Below are positions 12,148 through 22,631 of a DNA stretch of 64,000 nucleotides, in pieces. The stretch is taken from NCBI GenBank assembly GCA_024663395.1, contig JANFAH010000015.1, positions 248,001 through 312,000 on the forward strand. Direction: 5' to 3'. The position numbers and the translations under genes are program-made. The stretch is from Pisolithus tinctorius (lineage: Eukaryota; Basidiomycota; Agaricomycetes; Boletales; Pisolithaceae). Numbering within the stretch: position 1 is the stretch's first letter; each line of letters starts with the position of its first letter. Under the pieces are notes generated by a model that saw only the letters and a list, made by a program, of their open reading frames with translations, was not told the origin of the DNA and made no database searches.

Positions 12148-12621
12148 TCCATAACATGAATTGATAAAAAGAAAGACAAATAAAGAAGGTACTCACTGAG
12201 ATGATACCATGAAGGTGGTTGTGGATTAAGATGCATGGATCATTTGAAGGGCTTGCAAAAGAAGTGTGACAAGTGCAGTGAGCACATGATCATTACTGCA
12301 TTAAGTCAGAGCTGACTTAGCACAAGAAATTTGCTGGCAGTGCATGCAGACTATTTGGTGGTGGCAGTGCCATGGCAACATTGCAATGCTGCTGGTATGC
12401 AGTCAGGTTCATGCATGTGGGGCAGGCTAATTGGTGCCTAAACCTAATATATAACATATGTTGTAATTCCCCCTGTGTTCAATTCAAACCACAGTCCTGG
12501 AGGAAATACTGACAAATTAATTGTCATAGGTGTGTACTTAGTAACCAAACATACACAATGTTGACACATTTGCACACTTCCCTTCCTCACTCCACCTCTA
12601 CTCTCTCCTCATTAATTCTAC

Positions 12622-12677
12622 ACCAGGGGAATGCTTGGTGCCCTTGATGGCTCTTGAAGGCTTGGAGCCTTTGAGAG
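12622..12677. repeat. Related hairpins, opposite orientation
   Basis: After CACCAGGGGAATG comes CTTGGTG, the complement of a CACCAAG loop, then a 10-bp stem CTCTTGAAGG/CCTTTGAGAG (12651-12660 and 12668-12677) with two G-T wobbles around the loop CTTGGAG. This matches the layout of the clusters at 12063 and 13575 but in the orientation of the latter. Confidence 0.65.
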
Positions 12678-12789
12678 TTGTCTTGGTATGGATTGGCTGT
12701 CAGTCATGTGGACAAGACTCCATCTGATGGAGGTGCTACATTGTATAGCACAACTCAGGGAATTGAAGACTGCCAGCTTTCCTTGGCTA

Positions 12790-13760
12790 CCCTGGAGTCC
12801 ATCTTTTACTTCCCAAAGGAGACTCAGCTGTTCATGTTACCTGCTGGTGAGTTTGAGGCTCATGTCTCCCCTAGACATTAATCAAGTTTCTCTTCACTTT
12901 CTCAAACTTCCTGATCAATGCTACATTCTCTCCATCAACTGTTAAGGCTGACATTTCTCCTTGGCTGCCCCCATCTCCACCATCTCCTTCTGAAACAAGA
13001 CTCTGTTCACTTTGCCTGTTGGTGAGTTTGAGGTTTGCATCTCCCTTCCTTGGCTGATCTCCAATTGTCTTTGTATAGGGATGCTAATCAGGATTCTCTT
13101 GCTCACTTTCTTACTATCCTGGTTAACACAGCATTCTCTCTGTCATCTATTAAGGCCAATGGTTTTCTGTGGCTACCCCCAGCTCCACCCTCTCCTTCTG
13201 AGACAAGACTCCATTCACTTTGCCTGCTGGTGAGTTCAAGGCTTGCATCTCCCCCTTCCTTCACTGATCTCTGATCATCTTTGTATAGGGACACTAATTG
13301 GGATTCTCTTGCTCGCTTTCTTACTTTCCTGGTTAACACAGTGTTCTCTCCATTATCTATTAAGACCAATGGTTTGTTGTAGCTACCCCCAGTTCTGTCT
13401 TCTCCTTCCGATACTAGAGTCTTTTCAATTTGCCCTGCAGTGAGTTCAAGGCTTGCATCTCCCTTCCTTTGCTGATCCCCAACTGTCTTTGTGTGGAGAT
13501 GCTAATCAGGTTTCTCATGTTCACTTTCTTACTTTCATAGTCAATGGTACATTCTCTTTGACATCTATTACACCAGGGGAATGTTTGGTGCATCCCCTAC
13601 CAAGTGCCAGGGGCTTGGTGCCCTTGGCAGCTCTCAAAGGCTTGGAGCCTTCAAAAGTCATCTTGGTATGGATATACCCTAAACTCTACCTTTTCATTTC
13701 CTGAGGATATTCCATTCATTTTACAAGCTGGTGAGTTTGAGGCTTGCTTGTTTCCTCAGT
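12790..13760 (+). repeat. Tandem repeat of about 205 bp with splice-like signals
   Basis: A diverged unit recurs, marked by GGTGAGTTTGAGG or a variant at 12846, 13021, 13229, about 13438 and 13730 (spacing about 175, 208, 210 and 291). Inside each unit is TTTGTATAGGGATGCTAATC or a close variant and a phrase resembling CTGGTTAACACAG. These resemble an intron donor, acceptor and branch site, so the array may be an amplified exon-intron segment of an unknown gene. The short open frames do not continue across units. Confidence 0.75.
13575..13657. repeat. Inverted counterpart of the CACCAAA hairpin cluster
   Basis: AGGGGAATG-TTTGGTG-CATCCCCT (one bulged base) is followed by TGCCAGGGG-CTTGGTG-CCCTTGGCA (13605-13629, 9 bp with one wobble) and a weaker stem around the loop CTTGGAG (13641-13647). 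The loops are reverse complements of CACCAAA or CACCAAG. Stem order mirrors the cluster at 12063-12147, so the two clusters form a large imperfect inverted arrangement about 1.5 kb apart. Confidence 0.75.
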
Positions 13761-14250
13761 TCCTGATCCCCAATTACTCCTGTGTAGGGATGCTAATTAA
13801 GTCTTCCCACCCTTCCCAGTGTTGTCTCTGCTTCTGTCATGGTGAGCTGTGAAGGAGTAAGTGTTTAGCCTTTGCATCTATTCTGTTAGTTATATTCTTT
13901 ACCTGGGGCATACAATGATCGATTTAATGAGAGTGCAATTATGACATTCCTACAGACCATCCATGCAGGATTCACCAAGGCAGATCCTATGTGTTATTCC
14001 ATGGCTGCTAACAAATGGGGAAGAAGAACCTTCTGTTGGAGATCTGCCTATTGACTTACAATATTGTCTGTGTTTCTCTCCCTCTCCCTTCCATTCCTCA
14101 TCTCACTATGTGCCAGCCACCCTCACTCAATAATGGGTGAAGCATAAGCACCATCAACCTAAGTGCATGATTTTCTAACCACTGTCTGATAGCTAATGTT
14201 CAAGGGTTATGCAGGTGCTTTAATCACAATTGTTTCACATCTTGAACTGA
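13760..14250. other. No recognisable gene
   Basis: AT-richer non-coding stretch between the 205-bp repeat array and the LTR of copy D. I see nothing I can name. Confidence 0.4.
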
Positions 14251-14728
14251 TGTTAAGTTCATGACTGGGTCAGGGGTCTAAGGCCGAGTGCCAGGTGCAA
14301 CAACCCTTGGTCTTAGCTTGTGCACTAGATGCTTGTGCAAGCCAGGTTGAAGTCAGAGAGAGCTGAGGGGGGTCAGGAGCAAAAGCCAAGAGTTGTCTCA
14401 GGCTTAAGCTAGGAGCTGAGGGGTGAACTAGATTGATATTCAGACTGAGGAGCTAAGTACAATCTACATAGAGTATATATACCGAAGACTGGCAACCTGA
14501 GGGCTGGGTTACCAGTGAGGGACTAAATATTGGTGCAAGGAACTAACTAAGAGTTGAGCAACAAGGCAGGGGTCAGAGAGCTGAAGGCAGACACTGCCTT
14601 GGTACAAGCAAGGGCAGTACAAAAGCTAACTAGAAAAGTATAGTGAAGAATAGAGTTCATTTCAGTGTTTGGCATTGACTTGGCATTCAGAATGTAAGCC
14701 CAAGCTGTGAGTTTCTTGGCATATGACA
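14251..14728 (-). mobile_element. 3' LTR of degraded chromovirus copy D
   Basis: The LTR begins TGTTAAGTTC on the plus strand and ends CATATGACA. Directly to its right is GTATCCCCCC, the complement of the family's polypurine tract, so this is the 3' LTR of a minus-strand element. On the minus strand a TATATA box (around 14478) is followed about 33 nt later by CAGTCTGAATATCAA. The partner 5' LTR is not found because the element is truncated at about 21805. Confidence 0.82.
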
Positions 14729-14868
14729 GTATCCCCCCTTTAGGGTCGAGCCCTCGAGACCTGCCCTAAGGTACATGAGGTCAGCAGTCACTGTGTTGGT
14801 AGAACATGTGTCCCCCAGGGTTAAAAAGGTGCATCTTAGTGAAGACTGCTTTCCCCCGACCCTCTATC

Positions 14869-15927
14869 ATGTCCTCTACTTGTCAAGTCTCTCTGTGCAA
14901 ATCCAATGACCCATCCAGTCTCCAAAGGGCCACCACACCTGAGCTCCAGATTACCAGTGATGAAGAAGAAGCTGACATCTGGGCTAAGATGGCTGAGCAC
15001 AAACAGTGCAAGGCTGTGAGGGAAGAGGCTGCCTGGATGGAGGCAGAAAGGCTTGAGAGGGAGCAACTAGAGGCAGAGCAGTGTGAGAGGGAGTGGGTGG
15101 AAGCCAAAAAGTGGGAACAAGAGCAGTTAGAGGCTGAAAGGTGAGAGGAGGAGCATCTGGAGGCTGAGCACCAAGAATGAGCGGCCCAGGTGCAGCTGAA
15201 AACAGGGGAGCCAAAGGGCAAGGTGCAGGAGAAGGGCACCAGTTCTTGTAAACAGCGCAAAAAGGGTCAGGTGCTGTACACCTTTAGTCATGTGCAACAG
15301 AGCAAGTGCAAGAAGAGGATGTGCGACCAGTGCACTGAGATGAAGGTCAGGTGTGAGCTGCCTGAGGGGGTAGAGCCCAAGGTTGAGGAGGTTGGGGTGA
15401 GGTCTGGGAAGAAGTGAGTGCCAGAGGATGTGACATCGCCAAGGGCTGGGGAGAAGAAGAAGGTCACTCTCACCAGGTCTGGTGTGCCTGGTGAGTCAGA
15501 GGCCAGCCCCTCAGGAGTAGGTGTGGCTGCTGCCACTCCCACCGACCCTTCAGTTGCAGCAGTTGCCAAAGGGTTTGAGCTGATCACAGCAGCTATGGAC
15601 CATCAGACCATGGAGATGTGAGCCAGGAGGGAGACCCAATGCCAATTCAACAGTTGGCTGGGGGATTTACTGGGTGAGTTCAAATTCATTCTTCGTTTGA
15701 CCTCCCTGGCATCTGAGTCCAGTGAGGAGTTTCACTCAGATGTGGTGGACCTGGAGCTCAAGAGTCTCTGGTTGGACCAAGAGGGAGCAGGGGTGGAATT
15801 GGATGAGGGGGTCATGCACTGGCCTGAGGACGTGCACATGAAGGGCTGGTGGTCTGACTCAGAGAGCATGGAGGAGAGGGAGCTCCAGGCGAGTGATGGG
15901 GAGGTGTTTGAGGGGGACTCTGAGTGA
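14869..15927 (+). pseudogene. Antisense accessory gene of copy D (coiled coil, Cys-rich)
   Basis: One frame runs from an ATG in the context ATCATGTC to a stop at 15927, interrupted only by a few TGA stops, for example at 15142, 15178 and 15415. The N-terminal part is a long Glu/Ala/Lys/Arg-rich coiled coil. It is followed by a Cys-bearing region with CDQCTEMKVRC (C-X2-C-X6-C), which matches the second half of the zinc-cluster-like motif of copies A and B, and then an acidic C-terminal half. Unlike copies A to C there is no evident intron. It lies between the 3' LTR and the end of pol, on the strand opposite to copy D. Its function is unknown. Confidence 0.7.
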
Positions 15928-16119
15928 AAGCTGGTTAGGGCCAAATGCTGATGTATGTACATAGTATCAGTGTATTGAACCATTCTTGGTATAGTAAGGG
16001 AAAAACAAGAGTAAGGAAACAAGAGAGAAAGAAGAGAAAGGTATGTTTTAACTAGTGACTGGACCAGGTTTACCAGGGTAGGTGGCATGAAATGCAGTGA
16101 GCAGGTCCTTGGCATTGCC

Positions 16120-17160
16120 CAGCTCAGTGGCTGGCAGCCAGGATGTTTCCTTGTCAGTGCCCTCATAGCCAGCCCAGCACACCAAGTACTGTAGCTTGCA
16201 CTTTCATTGCCAGTCTACCTTTGAGTCAAGGATTTTGGCGATCTTGTATTCTGGTTTGCCATACACCTTGACCAGTGGTGGTGGTGGCTGTGTTTGGTTT
16301 GGGATGACATTGGGGTGTGCCAGTTCTAGTTGTGACATGTGGAACACTGGGTGTACTGTGTGCATGGAGTCTGGGAGACAAAGGGTGAATGAGTGGGTGC
16401 CAGGCTGGGCTATTACTGAGTAAGGGCCTAGGTTCTTGTCCATGAGTTTCTGTGATGGTCTTGTGGTCCAGAAGTACTTGGCTTTGACATAGACCTGGTT
16501 GCCAAGGTTGATCTTGGGTGCTGGTAGCCTTTTCACATCTGCTGGACCTAGGTATCTAGCTTGGGCTAGTGCCATCTCTTCTTGTAGGAACTGGTGTAGT
16601 TCATCTAGGTCCATGGCATAGTCCCTAGCCCATGCCAAGGATAAGTCCCTCTTGGGGAAGACTGAGAGGTTAGGGTGGTAACCCTTGTTGGCAAAGAAAG
16701 GGGAAATACTGGTGGTAGCACTCAGGGCATTGTTGTAGGCAAACTCAGCCCAGTTGTCCTGCTGGTAGTTGCAATATACCCAGAGGTACTGTTCCAAGGT
16801 CTGGTTTGCTCATTCAGTTTGGCTATATCCTTCTGGGTGGTGTCCAGAAGTGAAGTGTAGGTGCATATCCAGCGCTTGACCCAAGGACCAGAAGAAATGT
16901 GAGACAAATTCAGAGCCACAGTTGGAAGTTACATGTGCCAGAACACCATGCTTCGAGAAGACATGGAGTAGGAAGAGTCTAGCAAGTTTGGGGGAGGTGA
17001 TAGTGTCATAGGTGGGTATGAATATAGCCTGCTTGGATAGTCAGTCCACAACCACCAGGATAGTGGTGTGACCACCAGATGCTGGTAGGTGCTTGATGAA
17101 ATCCATAGAGATGGAATTCCATGGCTTTTCCAGTATCAGCAGTTGTTTCAGGGTGCCATA
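16120..17160 (-). pseudogene. Copy D pol, distal part (integrase core and chromodomain)
   Basis: Minus-strand reading gives the integrase C-terminal half (LEQYLWVYCNYQQDNWAEFAYNNALSAT), the linker and the start of the chromodomain (AEILDSKVDWQ), close to copy A residues about 800-1130. Upstream, at 17232-17041, is PWNSISMDFIKHLPAS, the first catalytic Asp region. Frameshifts and stops break the frame. It continues at 20684 across the inserted Harbinger element. Confidence 0.85.
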
Positions 17161-17266
17161 GAGCTGGTTTGGTAATGAAGTCCCACAAAGAATCCAGGTG
17201 AAAAAACCCAAAAAAAGGTCCCAGGCCTTCATGACATAAGTACACAGAGTTCAAGCAGAGCCCCAA
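17161..17266. repeat. Left terminal inverted repeat of Harbinger copy 1
   Basis: The reverse complement of this stretch matches 20577-20683. The core includes GTAATGAAGTCCCACA, GAATCCAGGTGAAAAAACCC and GGCCTTCATGACATAAG. Mismatches are mainly transitions. Confidence 0.9.
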
Positions 17267-17382
17267 TTTAGGAAGAGAACATCTAGTGTATGGCCGAGAT
17301 GCCATGCTAGCAGCAGGGTTATGCATCAAAGCTCCACTTGTACAGCATCTATCTACTCTTGCTTCTCCCTCCATCCATTGCC

Positions 17383-19001
17383 ATGCCCCCTTGTAAAGCA
17401 GTGAAACCATCTGACCACAAGGGTAAATCTTGTAGTTTGTGGTCCCCAGATGGCCACTTGACACAAGTGTCATGGTCAGATAAGGATACATTTGCCCTTC
17501 TTGACTTCATTGATTCCCACAAGGCAACTGCTGGTGATGGTTTGAATTTCAAGGCACCATTTTGGAATGCCTGTGCAGCTTCTCCAATGCTTGCAAACCC
17601 TGAGAAAGGGGGGCCCAAAACCCCTAAAGCATGTAAAGAGAAATGGAAAAGGGTGTGTGAGTCAGTCAAATGACAGAATAACTAGCTGATATCACACAGC
17701 TATGAAGTACATACACAGTCATTGATCATCTCAGCCATTCATCTGGATTTGCATATTCCCTGAAGTCAGGGGCTGATATTGGTGTTGCAAATGAGAATTC
17801 ATGGGATGGTTACATGAAGGTATGATTCAATCTGATCAGATTGAAATGTCCTGTGCTAATGGTGACACTGGCAGGTCCACAAGGATGCAGCACCTTATAA
17901 AAACAAGGGATGGCTATTCAATGACAGGATGAGTGTGCTCATACCTTCCAAGTGCAAGGGCTTGAATCACTTTTCAGCACTGAGTATCAACAACTCTTCT
18001 GGAGGCCCATCCTGTGCCAGGTTGAGTTCTTCCAACAGTGAGAGCATGGGGAACAACACACTGTCCCCAGGGTCACCTTCCATTGACTTCATGATACCAG
18101 TGTCTGTTGGAGGAAGTGCACCTAGTGCACTGGCAACCAGTAATGACATGGATATGTTGCCCATTGTTCCATCAGCATCACTGTCTATGAACCAAATGAT
18201 TTTCTACCTGTTTGCAACTGGAAGTGCTGGCTTCAGTATGCCAACAACTTCCTATGCTCCACCATCATGGCCATCTGCCAATCAACCCTCATTCCACTCA
18301 TTTGCAGCTGGAAATCCCATCCCCCCTACACTAACAACTTCCCATCACCCAGCGCCATCTACTGTTGCTTTGGTTCATAGCAGATCTACTTTTAACTGGC
18401 ACTCAGACCAGTCTGCTCCCCCCCCACCACACCTTCAAACTTCACCCCTCCAACTGCCCCATCATCATTCAATGGCTTGTCTGTCAGCTCTGTCAAGCCA
18501 TCTTCCAGTATTTCAGCTCATATGGAGTGCTCCAGAAAGCAGAAGGCAGATGATGATGACAATCAATCTGTCGTATCAGGTGCTCTTTCAAGCACTGTGG
18601 CTTCAACTGCCTCATTGGCACAAAAGCGATGCACAGGGAACATGATACTTGAATGAGTGGAAGAGGAAGTTGGGGGTATCCATGGTACAGTCTGCTTGCC
18701 TATGACTGCCATCACTCATGCAATCACATCCCTTGTGGAGTCACCTGTGCCCAATCCCAAGCCTGATTTCTGCCAAGACCTGGTCCATCTGTTGGTGACC
18801 AAGGCAACACAGAAGCTGTTGCTGTTGGACATGGATAAGTTCTCACCAACTGACATCATTAGAATTGCAAATCACTTCAAGGGAAATGTTTCCCATGCCA
18901 GTCTATACTTATCATACACTAGTGATCCTGACCATATGGCTACAGTTTGGCATGCATGGCTTGAGGCAAAGCTCAATGACATTGGGAGATGTAGCCAGTA
19001 A
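17383..19001 (+). pseudogene. Harbinger accessory gene, Myb/SANT-like DNA-binding protein
   Basis: The first exon (ATG at about 17383, MPPCKAVKPSDHKGK...) contains a Trp-rich Myb/SANT-like module: VSWSDKDTFALLDFIDSHKA, then FKAPFWNACA and KTPKACKEKWKRV. Later blocks (17929-18645 and 18657-19001) are Ser/Thr/Pro-rich and end in a segment with DMDKFSPTDIIRIANHFKGN. PIF/Harbinger elements usually encode such a Myb-like partner, which brings the transposase to the ends. Stops and frame changes, plus likely introns near 17670-17930, indicate a pseudogene. It converges with the DDE gene. Confidence 0.72.
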
Positions 19002-19033
19002 TTGTTGTACTAGCAGCTCATAGTGACCACTTT

Positions 19034-20531
19034 TTACCTTGATGTTTGTTGCAGTATCATCAGCATTTTGGTTCTCAAACTCTGCCTCTGGAGATTGGAA
19101 CTCAAAGAACTGCAATTTGGATCATATGGGTAGCATAATGTAGAGAGAAATGATGGTATATAAATGCTAATTCGCAATGAACTCTCCCCTTCATACTCAT
19201 TCAGCAATGTAACTTCCAACATCCAAAGGCATTCTGCAGCAGTTGTAACACCATTGGTGATCATGCTGATCACCTCCTCTGACTTGTCCAGCAGCAGAGG
19301 TGATATGAAGCCTTCAATGTTGTCTAATTCCAACAGATTGTAGATGTGGATGATGTTGTGAATACAACACAAAGCAGGAGGAATACAGGCCTGGATGTCC
19401 ATGCCATACTCTGGAGGCATGATGAGAATTCAGAAGCAACATTTGATGACTCTGATTATCTGTTTGATCACATTTTGAAGCTGTGCATGGCAAAGGTTGT
19501 AGCATTCCTTGGCATTTACTGGTCTGTAAATTCCAATGAATTATGAGTAAATAAAAAATCAATAGAGATACTTACCATACATGTGCATAGCCCCATTCTG
19601 CAAGATGGTATCATTGCCCTCAGAATGGAGTCAGGAGTTGGGAGCAATTGGGGAACCCTGCATCAGCAAGGTAGTACTTGCTGTCTGGAATAGTGAGATC
19701 ACACAGCTGCACATCATGATAGACTGATGAGTTGGCTGCAGATCCCTCCCACCTGCTAAGGACATGTGTGAAGTGCATATTGAAATCACAGCAGAGCAGA
19801 CAATTCTGGGAGGTGAAACCTTTGTGATTTCACATTGCATCCCTTTCCTCTGAACTGGGAGCACATGTGATGTGCATCCCATCAATTGCACCAATAGCAT
19901 CAGTGAAAAAAGGGAAAAATTTGGGGTTATCATGAATAGTTGGGTGGACAGGGGCATCACTGTGTGGCAATCATATGTACTTGCTGTATATATCATGAGA
20001 TGAGAATGTGAACAGAATTTTTTTGAAGTACCTAGAACAATGATTAATCCACTGAAAATGGTGCAGTCAAAGACTTACTTGGAGATCATGCCATTCAACC
20101 TTTGAAAACATTCACCTACATGTCTGATGGACAAACTGGTGACAGAGGTATATAGAAAGATTGTGAGTTGCTCTTCAAGCATGACATGTTTGGAAGGACC
20201 AATTCCATGCTGTTGGAGCTCCTGCAATAGGATGTCAAATATGTGCTTGTGAACTGCGAGTTCTGTATGAATTCACTCAGGATGGCTGTTCAACAATTTG
20301 GCTACCCACCCACTCCCAGTCAGGATCGATGTGTGGTATGGGATCAGGTCAGCATGCCATGTCGCTTCTGCAATGGCCTGTAGAGCATCTGCTGAGGATA
20401 AGAATGAGGAGTTTGTGGCATTGATAGTGGTTGTCATTGATGTAGATGCACCTTTCCTTGGTCTCATCATCTGCAGCATCAGGAGGGTCCCCACCCATCA
20501 GGTTCCCAGTTACACCCAACTCATCAGCCAT
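19034..20531 (-). pseudogene. Harbinger DDE nuclease (DDE_Tnp_4-like)
   Basis: Conceptual minus-strand reading in several frames gives blocks typical of PIF/Harbinger nucleases: GAIDGMHI, a CDFNMHFTHVLSRWEGSA-like segment, KYYLADAGFPN, and a C-terminal NVIKQIIRVIK...PPEYGMDIQACIPPALCCIHN. The first Asp (AIDG) and second Asp (LADAG) are visible, and the Glu lies in the degraded C-terminal region. The N-terminal exon at 20531-20349 starts MADELGVTGNLMGGDPPDAADD. Frame breaks show it is inactive. Confidence 0.78.
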
Positions 20532-20576
20532 GCTAGTTGAGTTGCAGTTATCAATATTGGCTATGTCTCCTCCTGG

Positions 20577-20683
20577 ATTGGAGCTCCGCTTGAACTCTGT
20601 GTGCTTATGTCATGAAGGCCTGGGACTTTTTTTTGGGTTTTTTCACCTGGATTCTCTGTGGGACTTCATTACTGAACTAGCTT
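20577..20683. repeat. Right terminal inverted repeat of Harbinger copy 1
   Basis: Inverted partner of 17161-17266, including CTTATGTCATGAAGGCC and GGGTTTTTTCACCTGGATTC, and ending GGACTTCATTACTGAACTAGCTT. Confidence 0.9.
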
Positions 20684-21805
20684 GTATGGTTGGTGTCTGG
20701 GTGGTTTGGCTCTTGTGCATGTAGTGCAGGACTTCACATATTCTTTGACAAAGGTGCAAGTGCCAGGCCAGGTATACTCTTGCCTGATCAGTTCCAATGT
20801 TTGATTCTGGCCAAAGTGTCCTGACAGTGGGTGATCATGCTTGTACTGAAGGACCTTGAGCCAAAGGTTGTTGGTATCTGGTACATAGATCCAGTTATCA
20901 AGACATAGCAGACTGGTGCTGTCAACTGACCACCAAGGATCGGAGGTGTCTGTGAGTTGGTGTTGGGACAGTGGCTCTGACAGTAGTGTGGTGAGTATTT
21001 CATTGTGGAGTTGTTCTACATCCATTAGAAGGCTGGCACATAGTATGGGGTATTCTAAGCATGTGGCACAGAGAGCCAAGACCAGCTGTTCCTGCATGAA
21101 CACCAGTCAGAGGTTGTGGGGGTTTGCCTGGGCATAGCCCCTATCCCCCTCTTTGGGGTAGACATCCCATCATCTAGTGAGAGTGTTGGGCTTAGCACCA
21201 AGTTTACCTGGGTGGAAACATATGATGAGGTTGAACTGTGACAGGTACTTGGACCACCAGGCTTGCTGGTGTGTGAGTACCTTAGGGGTTGAGAAATATT
21301 CCAGGTTTTTGTGGTTGGTGACCATGTCAATGGGTAGAGGGGCACCCTCCAAGTAGTGTCTCCAGGCCCAGAAGGCCTCAAAGATAGCAAGTAGCTCCTT
21401 ATCATGGGTGTCATAGTTGAGTTCCAGTGCAGACAGTGTCCAGGAGTATAAGGTGACCAGGTGAAGTTGGTTGTCTTCACCAGTAATGGACAGTATGCTG
21501 GCAATGGCATAGTGTGAAGTGTTGGTTTTCCCTGTGAGTTGAGCACTGGGAACAAAGTAAGTAAGAATAGGAGTGGTGGTGAAAGCTTCTTTGAGCATGT
21601 TGAAGGCTGATCAGCACTCCTTGGAGAAGTTCCAGGGTATGTTTTTTCATGTGAGGTGGGTCAAGGGGACAATGATGTCTGAGTAGTTGTAGATGAAATG
21701 TTGGTAGAAGTTAGTGAAGCCTAGGAAGGACTGGATGTCTTTGACCTTCTGGGGTTTGGGCCAGTTGCAGATAGCTTTGATCTTTTTGCTGGACATGCTG
21801 AGGCT
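20684..21805 (-). pseudogene. Copy D pol, proximal part (RT thumb, RNase H, H2C2)
   Basis: Minus-strand reading shows the end of the reverse transcriptase (AICNWPKPQKVKDIQSFLGF), RNase H (TLSALELNYDTHDKELLAIFEAFWAWRHYLEG, NHKNLEYF) and the integrase H2C2 finger (HDHPLSGHFGQNQTLELI...CTTCTRAK). Sequence upstream of about 21805 is missing: the RT palm, protease and gag of copy D are gone and LTR sequence follows at once. Stops are present. Confidence 0.88.
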
Positions 21806-22034
21806 GGTCAGCAAAAGACAGTACTAGAGACAACTATAGTACAGAGACTGGTAATGCTGGTCTTGCAAAGATTGCTAAGAAGATTGGTAATACAAGTATT
21901 AGTAAGGTATGACTAAGGTAGTGGAGACCAGGACAGGGTGGACTGGGGACAAGACCAGGCAGGACTTAACTAAATGACAAGCACTGCAAAGCAGTGTTCA
22001 CTGTGCTAGGACATCTGGGGATAGGGGACAGGTG
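21806..22034 (-). mobile_element. LTR fragment
   Basis: Partial LTR sequence matching the distal half of the LTRs at 22035-22495 and 36709-37498 (shared phrases GCTAAGAAGATTGGTAATAC and ACTGCAAAGCAGTGTT). It begins exactly where copy D pol stops. Its parent element cannot be decided by eye. Confidence 0.7.
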
Positions 22035-22495
22035 AGGGTGAGGTCAGAGGTGTAGCAGAGGTACAGAGGGGTGGACTGATTGGACTTAGTGACTGAGGAT
22101 ACAGTGCTATTCCCTTGTGTGGGTCTCAGTCCAAGTCCAAGGCTGAGGCAGGGTTATCAGAGTAACTTAGTTGGTTTCAGACTGAGGGCTACAGGCTGAG
22201 TATCTACAGGTTTATATTCTGGAAGTAACTATAGTATGGAGACCAGTAATGCCAGTCTCGCAAGGATTGCTAAGGTGATTGGTAAGACAAATATTAGTAA
22301 GGTATGACTAATGTAATGGAGACCAGGACAGGGTGGACTGGGGACAAGACCAGGCAGATTTCAACCAAAATGACACACTGTAATGCAGTGTATACTGCAC
22401 TAGACCATCTGGGGATAAGGGATTGGCAAGGCTGAGGCCAGACTGAACGAGTGTGAGACTGAGTCCAGCTGGGGTCGAGATATGACTATGACAGT
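22035..22495 (-). mobile_element. 3' LTR of degraded copy B (outer end missing)
   Basis: It matches the 5' LTR of copy B at 36709-37232 but lacks the first 70 or so bases (the TGTCAAG end). It ends ATATGACTATGACA followed by GTATCCCCCTCTTA, the complement of the polypurine tract, confirming it as the 3' LTR of a minus-strand element. Confidence 0.82.
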
Positions 22496-22631
22496 ATCCC
22501 CCTCTTAGGGGTTGAACCCATGAGACCCCTGCAAGAGTGGTAGGCTGAGTCCAAAAACTGGCTGAGTTTGAAAAAGTTGATACTTGTGGCCCACTGAGCC
22601 CTTTGTGTCTTGCTTTCACATCCTAGCCATC

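Larger units (their letters stand above)
17161..20683. mobile_element. PIF/Harbinger DNA transposon inserted in copy D
   Basis: A 3.5-kb element with long terminal inverted repeats of about 106 bp (17161-17266 and 20577-20683). It carries two converging genes: a Myb/SANT-like gene on the plus strand and a DDE nuclease on the minus strand. The two halves of copy D pol resume on either side, between the HQPY and GTLKQL codons. The likely target duplication is 3 bp, ATA (17158-17160) against GTA (20684-20686), one transition apart. The element is degraded. Confidence 0.88.
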
